Source of the DNA: Bacillus sp. NP157
GTDB lineage: Bacteria > Pseudomonadota > Gammaproteobacteria > Xanthomonadales > Rhodanobacteraceae
DNA length: 64,000 bases
Direction of reading: 5' to 3'
Assembly (NCBI GenBank): GCA_018889975.1
Contig: CP076546.1
Span: forward strand, 4,619,001-4,683,000
A program made the translations under genes and the position numbers. Below, piece by piece: positions 19,265 through 28,227 of the stretch; position 1 is the first letter of the stretch; each line of letters begins with the position of its first letter. The notes beneath the pieces are model-generated. The model did no database searches. It was not told the DNA's origin and was given only the letters and a program-made list of their open reading frames with translations.

Positions 19265-20289
19265 TCGAGTTCGACCACGTCCACAAGGGCTTCGGCGACC
19301 ACGTGGTGATCGACGACCTTTCGCTACGCGTGGACGACGGCGAATTCTTCGTGCTGGTCGGCCCATCGGGCTCGGGCAAGTCGACCTTGCTACGCACGGT
19401 GAACCGCCTGGTCCACGTCGATCGCGGCCGCGTGCTGGTCAACGGCAAGGACGTCGCGACCCAGCCGATCGAAGCCCTGCGCCGCACGATCGGCTACGCG
19501 ATCCAGTCGGTCGGCCTGTTCCCGCATCGCACGGTGGCCGAGAACATCGCCACGGTGCCGCGCCTGCTCGGCTGGTCGAAGGCAGACATCGACGCCCGCG
19601 TCGCCGAGCTGATCACCCTGCTCAAGCTCGACGAACCCGGCATGGCCGAGCGTTATCCAGACACGCTGTCCGGTGGCCAGGCCCAGCGCGTCGGCGTCGC
19701 GCGTGCGCTCGCGGCGCGCCCGTGCATCGTGTTGATGGACGAACCCTTCGGCGCGCTCGATCCGCTTACGCGCGAATCGCTGCAGGCCAGCGTCAAGGCG
19801 ATCCAGCGCGACACCGGCACGGCGATGCTGTTCGTCACCCACGACATGGACGAAGCCTTCCGCCTCGGCGACCGCGTCGGCCTGATGCTCGACGGCAAGC
19901 TCGCCCAGGTCGGCACGCCACTGGAACTGATCCGCGCGCCCGCGAACGAGCGGGTCAACGAATTCGTCGGCGGCACGCGCGCCTACCTGCGCGAACTCGC
20001 CGTGCGCCGGGTCAGCGACGTGCTGAAACCCGATCGCCACGACGCCACGCACGACGGCGCGCACGATGCCACCCGCGAGCGCACGAAGCCGGCCACGCAC
20101 CACGCGACGCACGAGGGCACGCCGCGCGCGGCACACGCCAGCGCGGCCGATACGGACGCCGTCGCCATCCCCGCCGACGCCACGCTGCAGGACGCCCTCG
20201 GTGCCATGCTCGCCCAGCGTCGCGACCGTCTCCCCGTCGAGGGTGGCGGCGTCATCCTGCTCGCCGACATCGTGGCCCGGCCGACGTGA
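19261..20289 (+). CDS. yehX: ABC importer ATPase, YehX/OpuCA type
   Basis: 342 residues; the ATG overlaps the previous stop (ATGA). Nucleotide-binding motifs are complete: Walker A GPSGSGKST (~39-47), Q-loop YAIQSVGLFP, signature LSGGQAQR, Walker B CIVLMDEP and the switch His in FVTHD. After ~residue 250 comes a low-complexity His/Asp/Thr-rich linker (HDATHDGAHDATRERT) and a short CBS-like tail (IPADATLQDALGAMLAQRRD). OpuCA-type ATPases use tandem CBS domains as an ionic-strength sensor; here only about one CBS-like half remains, so osmotic gating may differ. That last point is inference. Confidence 0.85.
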   Translation: MIEFDHVHKGFGDHVVIDDLSLRVDDGEFFVLVGPSGSGKSTLLRTVNRLVHVDRGRVLVNGKDVATQPIEALRRTIGYAIQSVGLFPHRTVAENIATVPRLLGWSKADIDARVAELITLLKLDEPGMAERYPDTLSGGQAQRVGVARALAARPCIVLMDEPFGALDPLTRESLQASVKAIQRDTGTAMLFVTHDMDEAFRLGDRVGLMLDGKLAQVGTPLELIRAPANERVNEFVGGTRAYLRELAVRRVSDVLKPDRHDATHDGAHDATRERTKPATHHATHEGTPRAAHASAADTDAVAIPADATLQDALGAMLAQRRDRLPVEGGGVILLADIVARPT

Positions 20290-21128
20290 CCAGGCCACGC
20301 CGCACGGACACATTAACCGCAGCCACCGCGACGGCGGGCTCTCCCGTAGGAGCGCGCCCGCGCGCGATCGCAACGCCACCGCATGCCCCAGGTCGCGCAA
20401 TCGCGTGGCTTGCCCCAACCATCCTTGTCGCGCTCCTGCTCACGCTCCCGCATGCCACCCCGCTTTTCCACGCGTGGTTCCCCGAGGTCACCCACCCGCT
20501 GTACTGGCGCACCTCGTTCGCCCAGCTCGCCCTCGCGCACGCGCTGCTGGTGGTCGTCGCCACCGCCATCGCCATCGTCGCCGGCCTCTCGCTCGGCATC
20601 CTCGCCACGCGCCCCGCCGGCCGCTCGCTGCTGCCGACCGTGCGTGCCGTCGCCGTGATCGGGCAGACCTTCCCACCCGTGGCCGTGCTCGCCATCGCGG
20701 TACCGCTACTCGGCTTCGGCGCCGCGCCGACCCTCCTCGCGCTGGCGCTGTACGGCGTCCTGCCCGTGCTCGGCCAGACCATCGCCGGCCTGCAACAGGT
20801 GCCCGCCAGCGCATTGCACGCGGCCGATGGCATGGGTTACGGGCGCTGGCGAAGGCTGTGGGAGGTCGAGCTACCGCTCGCCGCGGGGCCGATCATGGCC
20901 GGCGTGAGGCTCTCGGCGATCGTCAGCGTCGGCACGGCGACGATCGGCTCGGCCGTGGGCGCCGCGACGCTGGGTGCGCCGATCGTCGAAGGACTGGTAG
21001 GCAACAACACCGCGTACGTCGTCCAGGGCGCACTGCTGGTCGGCGCACTGGCGCTGACGGTAGATAGCGCCCTCGGCACCGTCGAACGCCGCGTTAAACG
21101 ACACCGCCCCGAACACGGAACGCTGTAG
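20286..21128 (+). CDS. yehW: ABC importer permease, YehW type, REP-encoded N terminus
   Basis: 280 residues from a GTG overlapping the ATPase stop (GTGA). A whole REP element (20346-20367) is read in frame near the N terminus as VGARPRAIA, inside an otherwise Ala/Thr-rich cytoplasmic leader; no in-frame start exists between the REP and the first TM, so the REP is probably translated. The membrane part has ~6 helices with the permease core SFAQLALAHALLVVVATAIA, the EAA loop LQQVPASALHAADGMGYG, and SVGTATIGSAVGAATLGAPI. It is the last gene of the importer operon, followed by another REP. Confidence 0.8.
   Translation: MTRPRRTDTLTAATATAGSPVGARPRAIATPPHAPGRAIAWLAPTILVALLLTLPHATPLFHAWFPEVTHPLYWRTSFAQLALAHALLVVVATAIAIVAGLSLGILATRPAGRSLLPTVRAVAVIGQTFPPVAVLAIAVPLLGFGAAPTLLALALYGVLPVLGQTIAGLQQVPASALHAADGMGYGRWRRLWEVELPLAAGPIMAGVRLSAIVSVGTATIGSAVGAATLGAPIVEGLVGNNTAYVVQGALLVGALALTVDSALGTVERRVKRHRPEHGTL
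20346..20367 (+). repeat. REP element inside a coding region
   Basis: GTAGGAGCGCGCCCGCGCGC-type REP lying in frame in the N-terminal coding part of the second permease; its translation is VGARPRAIA. Confidence 0.85.
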
Positions 21129-21179
21129 GAGCGCGCCTGCGCGCGATGGGGTTCACGGCGACCCCCATCACGCGCAGGG
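21124..21179. repeat. REP doublet with truncated right arm
   Basis: A full forward REP (21124-21145) is followed after a short loop by CATCACGCGCAGGG (21166-21179), the inner half of an inverted REP whose outer half (CGCGCTCCTAC) is missing. The break falls 5 bases from the pepO stop codon. Confidence 0.7.
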
Positions 21180-21183
21180 TGGA

Positions 21184-23229
21184 TTACCAGATCTTCACCC
21201 GCTGCTTCGGATCAAGGTAGAGCTTCTGCCCCGCCTTCGGCTGGAACGCGTCGTACCACGCGTCGAGGTTGCGTACCGTCTGCGCGCGGAAGTTGCCCGG
21301 GGCATGCACGTCGCCGACGACCTGCTGGCGCAGGGCGGCATCGCGGGTCTTCTCCCGCCAGCTCTGGGCGAAGGCGAGGAAGAAGCGCTGGTCGCCGCTG
21401 AGCCCGTCGATCACCGGAGCCGGCTTGCCACCCAGGCTTTCCTTGTAAGCCGCGTAGGCGATGGTCAGGCCGGAGACGTCGGCGATGTTCTCGCCGAGGG
21501 TCTGCTGGCCGTTGACGTGCAGGCCGGGCAGGGCTTCGTACTGGTTGAACTGCTCGACCAGGCGCTGGCCCGCATCCTTGAAGTGCTTCTGGTCGGCGTC
21601 GGTCCACCAGTTGGCCATGCGGCCCTGGGCATCGAACTCGGCACCGAGGTTGTCGAAGCTGTGGCTGATCTCGTGGCCGATCACCGCACCGATCGAACCG
21701 TAGTTCGACGCGGCGTCCGCCTTCGGGTCGAAGAACGGGGCTTCGAGGATCGCCGCCGGGAAGTTCAGCGCGTTCTGCAACGGCAGGTTCACCGCGTTGA
21801 CCGTCTGCGGCGTCATCCACCACTCGTCGCGATCGACCGGCTTGCCCAGCTTGGCCTTCTGGTGCGCGTACTCGGCGAGCACGGCGCGCTGGTGGTTACC
21901 CACGGCATCGTCCGGCTTGATCTCCAGCTTCGAGTAATCGCGCCAGGTGTCCGGATAACCCACGCCGACCTTGATCGTCGCGATCTTCGCCTTGGCCTTC
22001 TCGCGCGTCGCCGGGGTCATCCATTCGAGGTTACCGACGCGTTCGTCGAACGCCTTCAGGATGTTCTTGACCATGTCCTGCACTTCCGCGCGCGACGTGG
22101 CCGGGAAGTACTTCTTCACGTAGATCTGGCCGACGGCGTCGCCGAGGTCGGCATTGACCCGACCCACGCCACGCTTCCAGCGATCACGCTGCTTCGGCGT
22201 GCCGGTCAGCGTCTTGCCGTAGAACTCGAACGACGGTCCGTCGAACTTCTCGCCGAGCAGGCCGTTGGCGTTCTCGTTGATCGCATGGAAGCGCAGCCAG
22301 GCCTTCCAGGTATCCAGCGGTTCGCTGCCGACGAGGGCGGCGAACTTCGTCACGGTGGCCGGCTGCCACACGATGAAGGTCGGCTGGTCGTTGAGGCCGG
22401 CGGCGGTGAAGTACGCGTTCCAGTCCAGGCCAGGTGCCTTGCTCGCGAACGCGGTACGCGGCCACGGGTTGTTCGCCTTGTGCACGTCTTCGCTGTCGAC
22501 GATCGAGCCCTGCGCTTCGGCGAGTTTGGTTTCCAGCGCGACGATGGACTTCGCCTCGTCGGCGGCGTTCCTGTCGCCGGCCGCGGCGAGGATCGCCTGC
22601 ACGTAGGCGGCATACTTCGTGCGCGCCTCGACCATGTCCTTGTCGGTCTTCAGGTAGTAGTCGCGGTTGGGCATGCCCAGGCCGCCCTGCAGCAGGTAGG
22701 GGACGTTTTTCGATGGGTCTTCGAGGCCCTGGGCGACGAACAGGCCGAGCAGGTGCTCGGTTTCGAGGTGGGTGGCGTTGATCGGGTCGACGTCGGCGCG
22801 CAGCTGGGCACCGAGGGCGGTGGACAGGGCCTGGCGGTCGTTGATCGCGGCGATCCTGTCGAGCGCGGGCTGCAGGGGCTTGAGGCCGGCCTTTTCGATG
22901 GCGGCCTGGTCCATGAAGGCTTTGTAGTAGTCGGCGATCAGGCGTTCGTTGCTACCTGCGGCGGCCTTGCCGTCGCCGGCGGCCTTGATGAGGTCGGCGT
23001 TGCGTTGTTCGGCTTTCTGGAAGACCTGCAGGAAGATGCCGGTGCTGGCGCGGTCGGCGGGGATCTGTGCGGTCTTGAGCCAGCCGCCGTTGGCGTACTG
23101 GTTGAAGTCGTCGCCGGGTTGGACGGCGTGGTCGATGCCTTTGAGGTCGATGCCGGAGGGTGCGCCGGCGGCGAGGGCGCTGGTGGCGAGGCCGCAGGCG
23201 ATGGCCGCGGCGAGGATCCTGGTGACCAT
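21184..23229 (-). CDS. pepO: Secreted M13 family zinc metallopeptidase (PepO-like)
   Basis: 681 residues, close to the usual 650-700 for neprilysin-type M13 enzymes. The ATG at 23229 was chosen because it begins a good Sec signal peptide (MVTRILAAAIACGLATSALA). The frame stays open ~540 bp further upstream, but only through repeat sequence. Motifs: GIDLKGIDHAVQPGDDFNQY (M13 N terminus), NAFNFPAAIL-like region (NLPLQNALNFPAAIL), the zinc site GHEISHSFD, the third ligand and Asp in ENIADVSGL, and the conserved C-terminal RVKIW. It probably degrades oligopeptides in the periplasm or outside. It converges with the importer operon; no partner gene is evident. Confidence 0.93.
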   Translation of the reverse strand: MVTRILAAAIACGLATSALAAGAPSGIDLKGIDHAVQPGDDFNQYANGGWLKTAQIPADRASTGIFLQVFQKAEQRNADLIKAAGDGKAAAGSNERLIADYYKAFMDQAAIEKAGLKPLQPALDRIAAINDRQALSTALGAQLRADVDPINATHLETEHLLGLFVAQGLEDPSKNVPYLLQGGLGMPNRDYYLKTDKDMVEARTKYAAYVQAILAAAGDRNAADEAKSIVALETKLAEAQGSIVDSEDVHKANNPWPRTAFASKAPGLDWNAYFTAAGLNDQPTFIVWQPATVTKFAALVGSEPLDTWKAWLRFHAINENANGLLGEKFDGPSFEFYGKTLTGTPKQRDRWKRGVGRVNADLGDAVGQIYVKKYFPATSRAEVQDMVKNILKAFDERVGNLEWMTPATREKAKAKIATIKVGVGYPDTWRDYSKLEIKPDDAVGNHQRAVLAEYAHQKAKLGKPVDRDEWWMTPQTVNAVNLPLQNALNFPAAILEAPFFDPKADAASNYGSIGAVIGHEISHSFDNLGAEFDAQGRMANWWTDADQKHFKDAGQRLVEQFNQYEALPGLHVNGQQTLGENIADVSGLTIAYAAYKESLGGKPAPVIDGLSGDQRFFLAFAQSWREKTRDAALRQQVVGDVHAPGNFRAQTVRNLDAWYDAFQPKAGQKLYLDPKQRVKIW

Positions 23230-23313
23230 GGCGGGTTTCTCGTGGTGGTGGGCGCCCACGATAAGCCCGCAAGGGCTGCGCCGCGCCCATGACGTATGGC
23301 ACGGGCGGGGGAA

Positions 23314-23800
23314 GCGGTTGCCGCTTCGCGGCCATGCCCGACGGCCTCCGGCCGAATTACCACGGCCTTCGGCCGAACCGCCGCCCCTGTACGCGCCTGC
23401 GCGCGATGGCTGGCCGCGCGGCGCTCGGGCGTGGTCGCAGGACAGCCCTCGGTGCCTACCCTCGCTGCTCAAACAGCGTTCTGGCGTGCGACAGGGAGGG
23501 GCTGCTCCGCAGCCCGTTTCCTCATTTGGCCTACGGCCGCGCACCGGGTGCCGGGCGGAGGTTCTTGATTCGGCATCCTGCCTCAACAAGAACGGCCGGC
23601 CATCGTGGCCGGCCCCCTTCGGGCTTTTCCCGCCCGGCCCCCTCGCCGCCACGAACTCGCCTCGAGGGTAGGCACCGAGGGCTGTCTTCATCGTTGCCGC
23701 GAGATTTGTGCGTCGGAGCGCGCCTGCGTGCGAACCGACTGCTTCGCTACGGGCGAATGAGGCCATGCCTTCGTGCAGGCCAGCGGTTCATCCGGCGACA
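23314..23800 (+). repeat. Composite REP/TIR element 1 (long core, forward)
   Basis: Order: GCGGTTGCCGC hairpin arm with GGCC-rich palindromes (23314-23380), a degenerate REP (23389-23407), a ~35-bp linker, a core of 244 bp (23442-23685) bounded by perfect 23-bp terminal inverted repeats beginning ACAGCCCTCGGTGCCTACCC, a right linker, and a second REP-like site (23712-23734). The core carries stem-loops GGGCTGC-TCC-GCAGCCC (23499-23516) and GGCCGGCCA-TCG-TGGCCGGCC (23593-23613). It has no transposase. The outer limits are approximate. Confidence 0.85.
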
Positions 23801-24543
23801 GCGTTGTTCGTGGGTCATCGGCAGCGGGTTCGGTGTGGGTCGACGCCATTGAGCTACGACGCGGGAAAGCCGGGGCATGTCTTCGATGTGGTTTGAAGGC
23901 GCCTGGTCGGTTGGGTGAATCAGGTTGCTGCATCACCGCGCTGTTGGCTGTTCGCGCGCAGGCACGCTCCTACAAGAGCCTGCGCTGCGTCGGGGATGCC
24001 GGTGGCGCGGCTGTCCCACCCAGCTCACGGCAAGAATGAAGAGAGCCCTCGGTGCCTACCCTCGAGGCGAGTTCGTGGCGGCGAGGGGGCCGGGCGGAAG
24101 AAGCCCGCAGGGGGCCGGCCACGATGGCCGGCCGTTTCTGCCGAGACAGGAGTCGAGTCAGAAACCTCCGCCCGGCACCCGGTGCGCGGCCGTAGGCCAA
24201 TGAGAAAACGGGCTGCGGAGCAGCCCCTCCTTCTCGCACGCCAGAACGCTGTCTGAGCAGCGAGGGTAGGCACCGAGGGCTGTCCTGCGTGCAGGTACGA
24301 GCGCCGCGCGGACCCAATCGCGCGCAGGCGCGCTCCTACAGGGGCGGCGGTGCGGCCGGAGGCCGTGAAGGCATGCGCCGCAACGCGGCGAACCGCTTCA
24401 TCAGCAAGCGTTTGCAAATCGACAAGTGTGAAGGGCCCATGTGCGCTAATGACCGCCTGGCCCCGCAACGGAGCCAGGGGGCGGGCCGCGGGTCGCCCGG
24501 GCTCGCCCAGCACACTCACTTGGCAGCTGATGGAGAAACACAA
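23801..24543. repeat. Composite REP/TIR element 2 (long core, reverse) and spacer
   Basis: The reverse-oriented partner of the preceding element: REP (23951-23973), linker, a core of 242 bp (24042-24283) with the same terminal inverted repeats (one mismatch, AGAGCCC, at the left end), linker and REP (24317-24339), then the GGCCGGAGGCCG arm to about 24405. The spacer from 23801 shares stretches with the middle of the 53-kb array. The last ~140 bases before the undA start contain no repeat; the GC-rich inverted segment TGGCCCCGCAACGGAGCCA lies at ~24460. Confidence 0.8.
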
Positions 24544-25320
24544 ATGAATGCACGTTTTGAACTGACCGGCCCGCAGATGGACATCGCCAGCTATCCGACC
24601 TGGGCACAGGACATGGTCACGTCCTGTGAGGATGCACGGCACGCGATCGTTCGCCACGACATGTGGAACCACATGACCGCGGCAACCTTGGACCCCGAAG
24701 CCACCCGCAACTTCATGGTGGGGGTCTGGCCAGTCATCGAACGCTTCCCGGGCTACATGGCCCATAGCCTGCTCAAGACCCGCTTCGGCCGCAGCCCCGG
24801 CGACGACCTCGCCCGGCGCTGGCTCGTCCGCAACATCCGCGTCGAACAGAACCACGCGGAGTACTGGCTGAACTGGGCCGAATCCGCAGGCGTGTCGCGC
24901 GCCGACGTCCTCTCGGCCGAGCCGCCCAAGGGCAGCCAGGCCCTGGCCGACTGGTGCGAGGAGGTCAGCCGCAACGACTCCCTCGCGGCCGGCATCGCGG
25001 CAACCAACTACGCGGTGGAAGGGGCGACCGGGGATTGGTCGCAGATCGTCTATGAAAGCAGCACCTACGCGGAGAGTTTGCCGATTACCGGCCGCAAAGC
25101 CGGGCTCCGCTGGCTTCAGCTTCACGCCGCTTATGACGATACCCATCCGTGGGAAGCGCTCGAGATCGTCTGCACCCTCCTCGGGACCAACCCCCCCGTG
25201 GACCAGGTGGAGCACATCAAGGAGTGCGTCCGTCGCAGCTACGTCAGCATGAGCATCACGCTTGACCGCTGCATGGACGTGGTCGGCTCGTATCGCACCT
25301 TGAGCGAGGTGGCCGCGTAA
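24544..25320 (+). CDS. undA: UndA-like diiron fatty acid decarboxylase (1-alkene forming)
   Basis: 258 residues. It belongs to the heme-oxygenase-like (TenA-like) fold used by iron oxidases. The metal-ligand set is complete: E101-x2-H104 (RVEQNHAEYW), E159 (NYAVEGATGDW), H194-x3-D198-x2-H201 (HAAYDDTHPWEALEI). Spacing, length and surrounding sequence (ARRWLVRNIRVE, AATNYAVEGATG) match what I recall of Pseudomonas UndA, which turns medium-chain fatty acids such as lauric acid into 1-undecene and CO2. Automatic pipelines often call this family TenA regulator or iron-containing redox enzyme. GGAG lies 9 bases before the ATG; longer upstream frames run through repeats. The gene stands alone, 58 bp before a c-di-GMP gene. 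Family confident, exact substrate inferred. Confidence 0.78.
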   Translation: MNARFELTGPQMDIASYPTWAQDMVTSCEDARHAIVRHDMWNHMTAATLDPEATRNFMVGVWPVIERFPGYMAHSLLKTRFGRSPGDDLARRWLVRNIRVEQNHAEYWLNWAESAGVSRADVLSAEPPKGSQALADWCEEVSRNDSLAAGIAATNYAVEGATGDWSQIVYESSTYAESLPITGRKAGLRWLQLHAAYDDTHPWEALEIVCTLLGTNPPVDQVEHIKECVRRSYVSMSITLDRCMDVVGSYRTLSEVAA

Positions 25321-25378
25321 GTCGCAAATTGGGAGCAGGTAGCGCACTATCGGCCCCGGAACGGGAATCCAGTACACG

Positions 25379-28126
25379 ATGCACCGCGTTGAGGCCAGTC
25401 ACCTGCAACCGCTCACCAGGCGCCTCCGGCCCCTGGCGTACGCGCTTGCGGCTGGTGCGGTGTTCGTCCTGGCCCTGACCTGGGTGGCGCTACAGACCCA
25501 GGTGACTCTCGCCGGTTTCCTCAACGGCGAGAGTCTCTGGTCCAAGGCGCAGAAACAGTCGGTGATCGACATCGACGCCTATGCCGCCTCGGGCCGGCGC
25601 GAAGACCTTGAGAGTTTTCGCAGGAACTACGCCGTACTGATGGCCGACCGCTGGGCGCGCGACGCGATCGCCAGCGGCGACTACGACAAGACCGAAGTGC
25701 AGGACGCCTTCGCCCGGGGTGGGGTCATCCCGGAGGCGATCCCCGGCATGGTCTTCATCTTCGACCACTTCAGCCAGTTGCCCTACGTCCGCGAGGCCAT
25801 CACCGAATGGCGTTCCGTGGATGCCAGCCTGGTCGCGCTGGAAGACGAGGCCGACCGCCTGGAACACGCCTACGACGCCGGTGCCGCCGACCCGGCCACC
25901 GTCCGTGCCGCGCGTGAGCGCATCGCCATGCTCAACCAGTACATCGAGCCGCGTGCCAAGGCGTTCTCGCTGGACATCGCCAACGGCGCCTCGTGGCTGG
26001 GCCGGGTGCTGTTCTTTACCGTGCTCGGGGTGGCCTTCCTGGTCGCCCTGCTGTGGATCCGCTTCGCCCGCCGCGTGCTGGCCGGCATCCGTGGTACCGA
26101 GGAGCGTTACAGCCTGCTGTTCGACAGCGCGGCGGACGCAATCTTCATGGTCGACGAGGCGACCGGCACCATCCTCGATGCGAACAATCGCGCCGCCGAG
26201 TGGACCGGCTGGCCGCGCTCGGACCTGCTCGGCCTGCCGCTGTCCAGCCTGTTCCTGGAAGGCTCGGCGCATTCCGGGGTGGGCGTGCTGCGCGCCGCCG
26301 AAGGGGCCACGCGCCCGGTGGAGACCCAGAGCAGCCTCGTGGTCTGGGGCCAGCAGCAGGTCTGCCAGGCGATCGTCCGCGACATTTCCGACCGCGTGGC
26401 GATGGAGCAGGAACGCAAGATCGCCGCGGAAGCGCTGGCCAGCATCGCGGAAGGCGTGATCATCGCCGACGCCGATCGCCGCGTGACCACGACCAATGCC
26501 GCGCACGCCAAGCTCACCGGCATGTCGCTGCACAAGCTGCGCAACCAGCAGTTCGACGCGACGCGTACGCTGCCGGACGGGCGTCCGCTGCCGCAGTCGC
26601 TGTGGGACGACATCGCCGCTGGCGATAACTGGCTGGGCGAAGTGGAAAGCCGGCGAGCCGATGGCAGCGTCTATCCGGAGCTGATGAGCATCAGCAGCAT
26701 CCGTGACGCCGAGGGCCGTCCGCAGCACTACGTCGCCGTGGTCTCCGACATCACCGCGCGCAAGGCCGACCGCCAGCGCCTGCATCACCTGGCCACGCAC
26801 GATCCGCTCACCGGGCTGGTCACGCGCGCGGAATTCGAGCGCCGCTGTGCCGAAGCGATCACCCGTGCGGCGCATGCGCGCGGTGCCGCGGTCGTGTTGT
26901 TCATCGACCTGGATGCGTTCAAGGTCGTCAACGACAGTTACAGCCATGCCACCGGCGATGCGTTGCTGATGCGCGTGGCCGAGCGGATCCGTGCGCTGAT
27001 CTCGCCGCATGACGTCGCCGGCCGCATCGGTGGCGATGAATTCACCGTGTTGCTGTCCGACCTGCGTTCGCGCGAGGAAGCGCTGGTGGTGGCCGAGGCC
27101 CTGCTTGCGGCGATGGCGCGGCCGTTCGACCTCGGCGATTACGAACTGTTCGTCTCGGCCAGCATCGGCATCGCCGGTTACCCGCTGGATGGCAACGACC
27201 CGGTGACCCTGATCGCCAATGCCGACGCGGCGATGTACGTGGCCAAGACCGAAGAGCGCAATGCGCTACGGTTCTACACGCCGAAGATGCACGCGGACGC
27301 CCGTCGTCGCCTGAAGCTTGCGGCGGAACTGCGCCAGGCGCTGCAGCGTAACGAATTCCACCTCGTGTACCAGCCCAGCGTGGAAATGAAGAGCGGCCGG
27401 ATCGTCGCGGTGGAAGCGCTGATTCGCTGGCGCCATCCGGAACGCGGCCTGATCCCGCCGGACGAGTTCATCCCGATCGCGGAGAGCCTCGGCCTGATCC
27501 GCCAGATCGACCAGTGGGTGATGCAGACGGCCTGCGAACAGCTGCGTTACTGGGACGAAGCACGCCTGCCGTCGTTGCGCATGGCGGTGAACGTGTCCGC
27601 CAGCACCTTCGGCCATCCGGAATTCCTTGCGAGCATCGGCCAGGCCCTGCTCGCCAGCGGTATCTCGTCCAAGCGGCTGCTGGTGGAGCTCACCGAAAGC
27701 GCGATCCTGCGCATGGGCGAGGACACCGAGCGCGCGATGCTGGCCCTGCATAACCTCGGCGTGGCCGTCGCCATCGACGACTTCGGCACCGGCTATTCCT
27801 CGCTGGCGTACCTGAAGCTGCCGGCCGTGGCTTACCTGAAGATCGATCGCTCGTTCGTCACCGGCCTGCCGGCCAACAGCAACGACGTGGCGATTACCGA
27901 AGCCATGGTCGCCATCGCCCGCAGCCTGGGGCTGCACACGGTGGCCGAAGGCATCGAAACCGAGCAGCAGCACGAGTTCCTGCTGCGCGCCGGCTGCCAG
28001 GAAGGGCAGGGCTACCTCTACTCACGGCCGATCGCGCCGGAAGAAATCGAGCGCCTGCTGGCCCCGCGGCCCAACGCCTCCAGCCCGACCAAGCATCTCA
28101 GCCTGGTTCCCCCGCGCCGCGCCTGA
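25379..28126 (+). CDS. Membrane PAS-GGDEF-EAL c-di-GMP protein
   Basis: 915 residues. TM1 (~21-42, YALAAGAVFVLALTWVALQT) and TM2 (~207-228, VLFFTVLGVAFLVALLWI) frame a ~165-residue periplasmic sensor of no recognised type. Two PAS domains follow (~240-345 with SLLFDSAADAIFMVDEATG; ~345-460 with ASIAEGVIIADADRRVTTTN), the second ending in a PAC-like SDITARKADRQRL. Then comes a GGDEF domain with intact GGDEF at 551-555; the inhibitory-site position holds SPHD rather than RxxD. The EAL domain keeps EAL (679-681), NVSAS, and DDFGTGYSS, so phosphodiesterase activity is likely. Both domains look catalytically competent; net direction unknown. Confidence 0.92.
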   Translation: MHRVEASHLQPLTRRLRPLAYALAAGAVFVLALTWVALQTQVTLAGFLNGESLWSKAQKQSVIDIDAYAASGRREDLESFRRNYAVLMADRWARDAIASGDYDKTEVQDAFARGGVIPEAIPGMVFIFDHFSQLPYVREAITEWRSVDASLVALEDEADRLEHAYDAGAADPATVRAARERIAMLNQYIEPRAKAFSLDIANGASWLGRVLFFTVLGVAFLVALLWIRFARRVLAGIRGTEERYSLLFDSAADAIFMVDEATGTILDANNRAAEWTGWPRSDLLGLPLSSLFLEGSAHSGVGVLRAAEGATRPVETQSSLVVWGQQQVCQAIVRDISDRVAMEQERKIAAEALASIAEGVIIADADRRVTTTNAAHAKLTGMSLHKLRNQQFDATRTLPDGRPLPQSLWDDIAAGDNWLGEVESRRADGSVYPELMSISSIRDAEGRPQHYVAVVSDITARKADRQRLHHLATHDPLTGLVTRAEFERRCAEAITRAAHARGAAVVLFIDLDAFKVVNDSYSHATGDALLMRVAERIRALISPHDVAGRIGGDEFTVLLSDLRSREEALVVAEALLAAMARPFDLGDYELFVSASIGIAGYPLDGNDPVTLIANADAAMYVAKTEERNALRFYTPKMHADARRRLKLAAELRQALQRNEFHLVYQPSVEMKSGRIVAVEALIRWRHPERGLIPPDEFIPIAESLGLIRQIDQWVMQTACEQLRYWDEARLPSLRMAVNVSASTFGHPEFLASIGQALLASGISSKRLLVELTESAILRMGEDTERAMLALHNLGVAVAIDDFGTGYSSLAYLKLPAVAYLKIDRSFVTGLPANSNDVAITEAMVAIARSLGLHTVAEGIETEQQHEFLLRAGCQEGQGYLYSRPIAPEEIERLLAPRPNASSPTKHLSLVPPRRA

Positions 28127-28227
28127 GCCGCCCCGCGGCATCCACCCATACAAGACACCACCCCCACCTACAGAACACCCTAAAGCCCCCCATATGTAGG
28201 GACACCGTTCCCGTGCAAGGATCCCCC

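Noticed and set aside
23230-23766. N-terminal extension of pepO up to 23766
   Set aside because: It translates repeat element 1; the signal peptide at 23229 gives a normal M13 start.
23442-24283. Complete insertion sequence between the inverted ends
   Set aside because: No frame in any core resembles a transposase and the cores are under 250 bp; they can only be non-autonomous.
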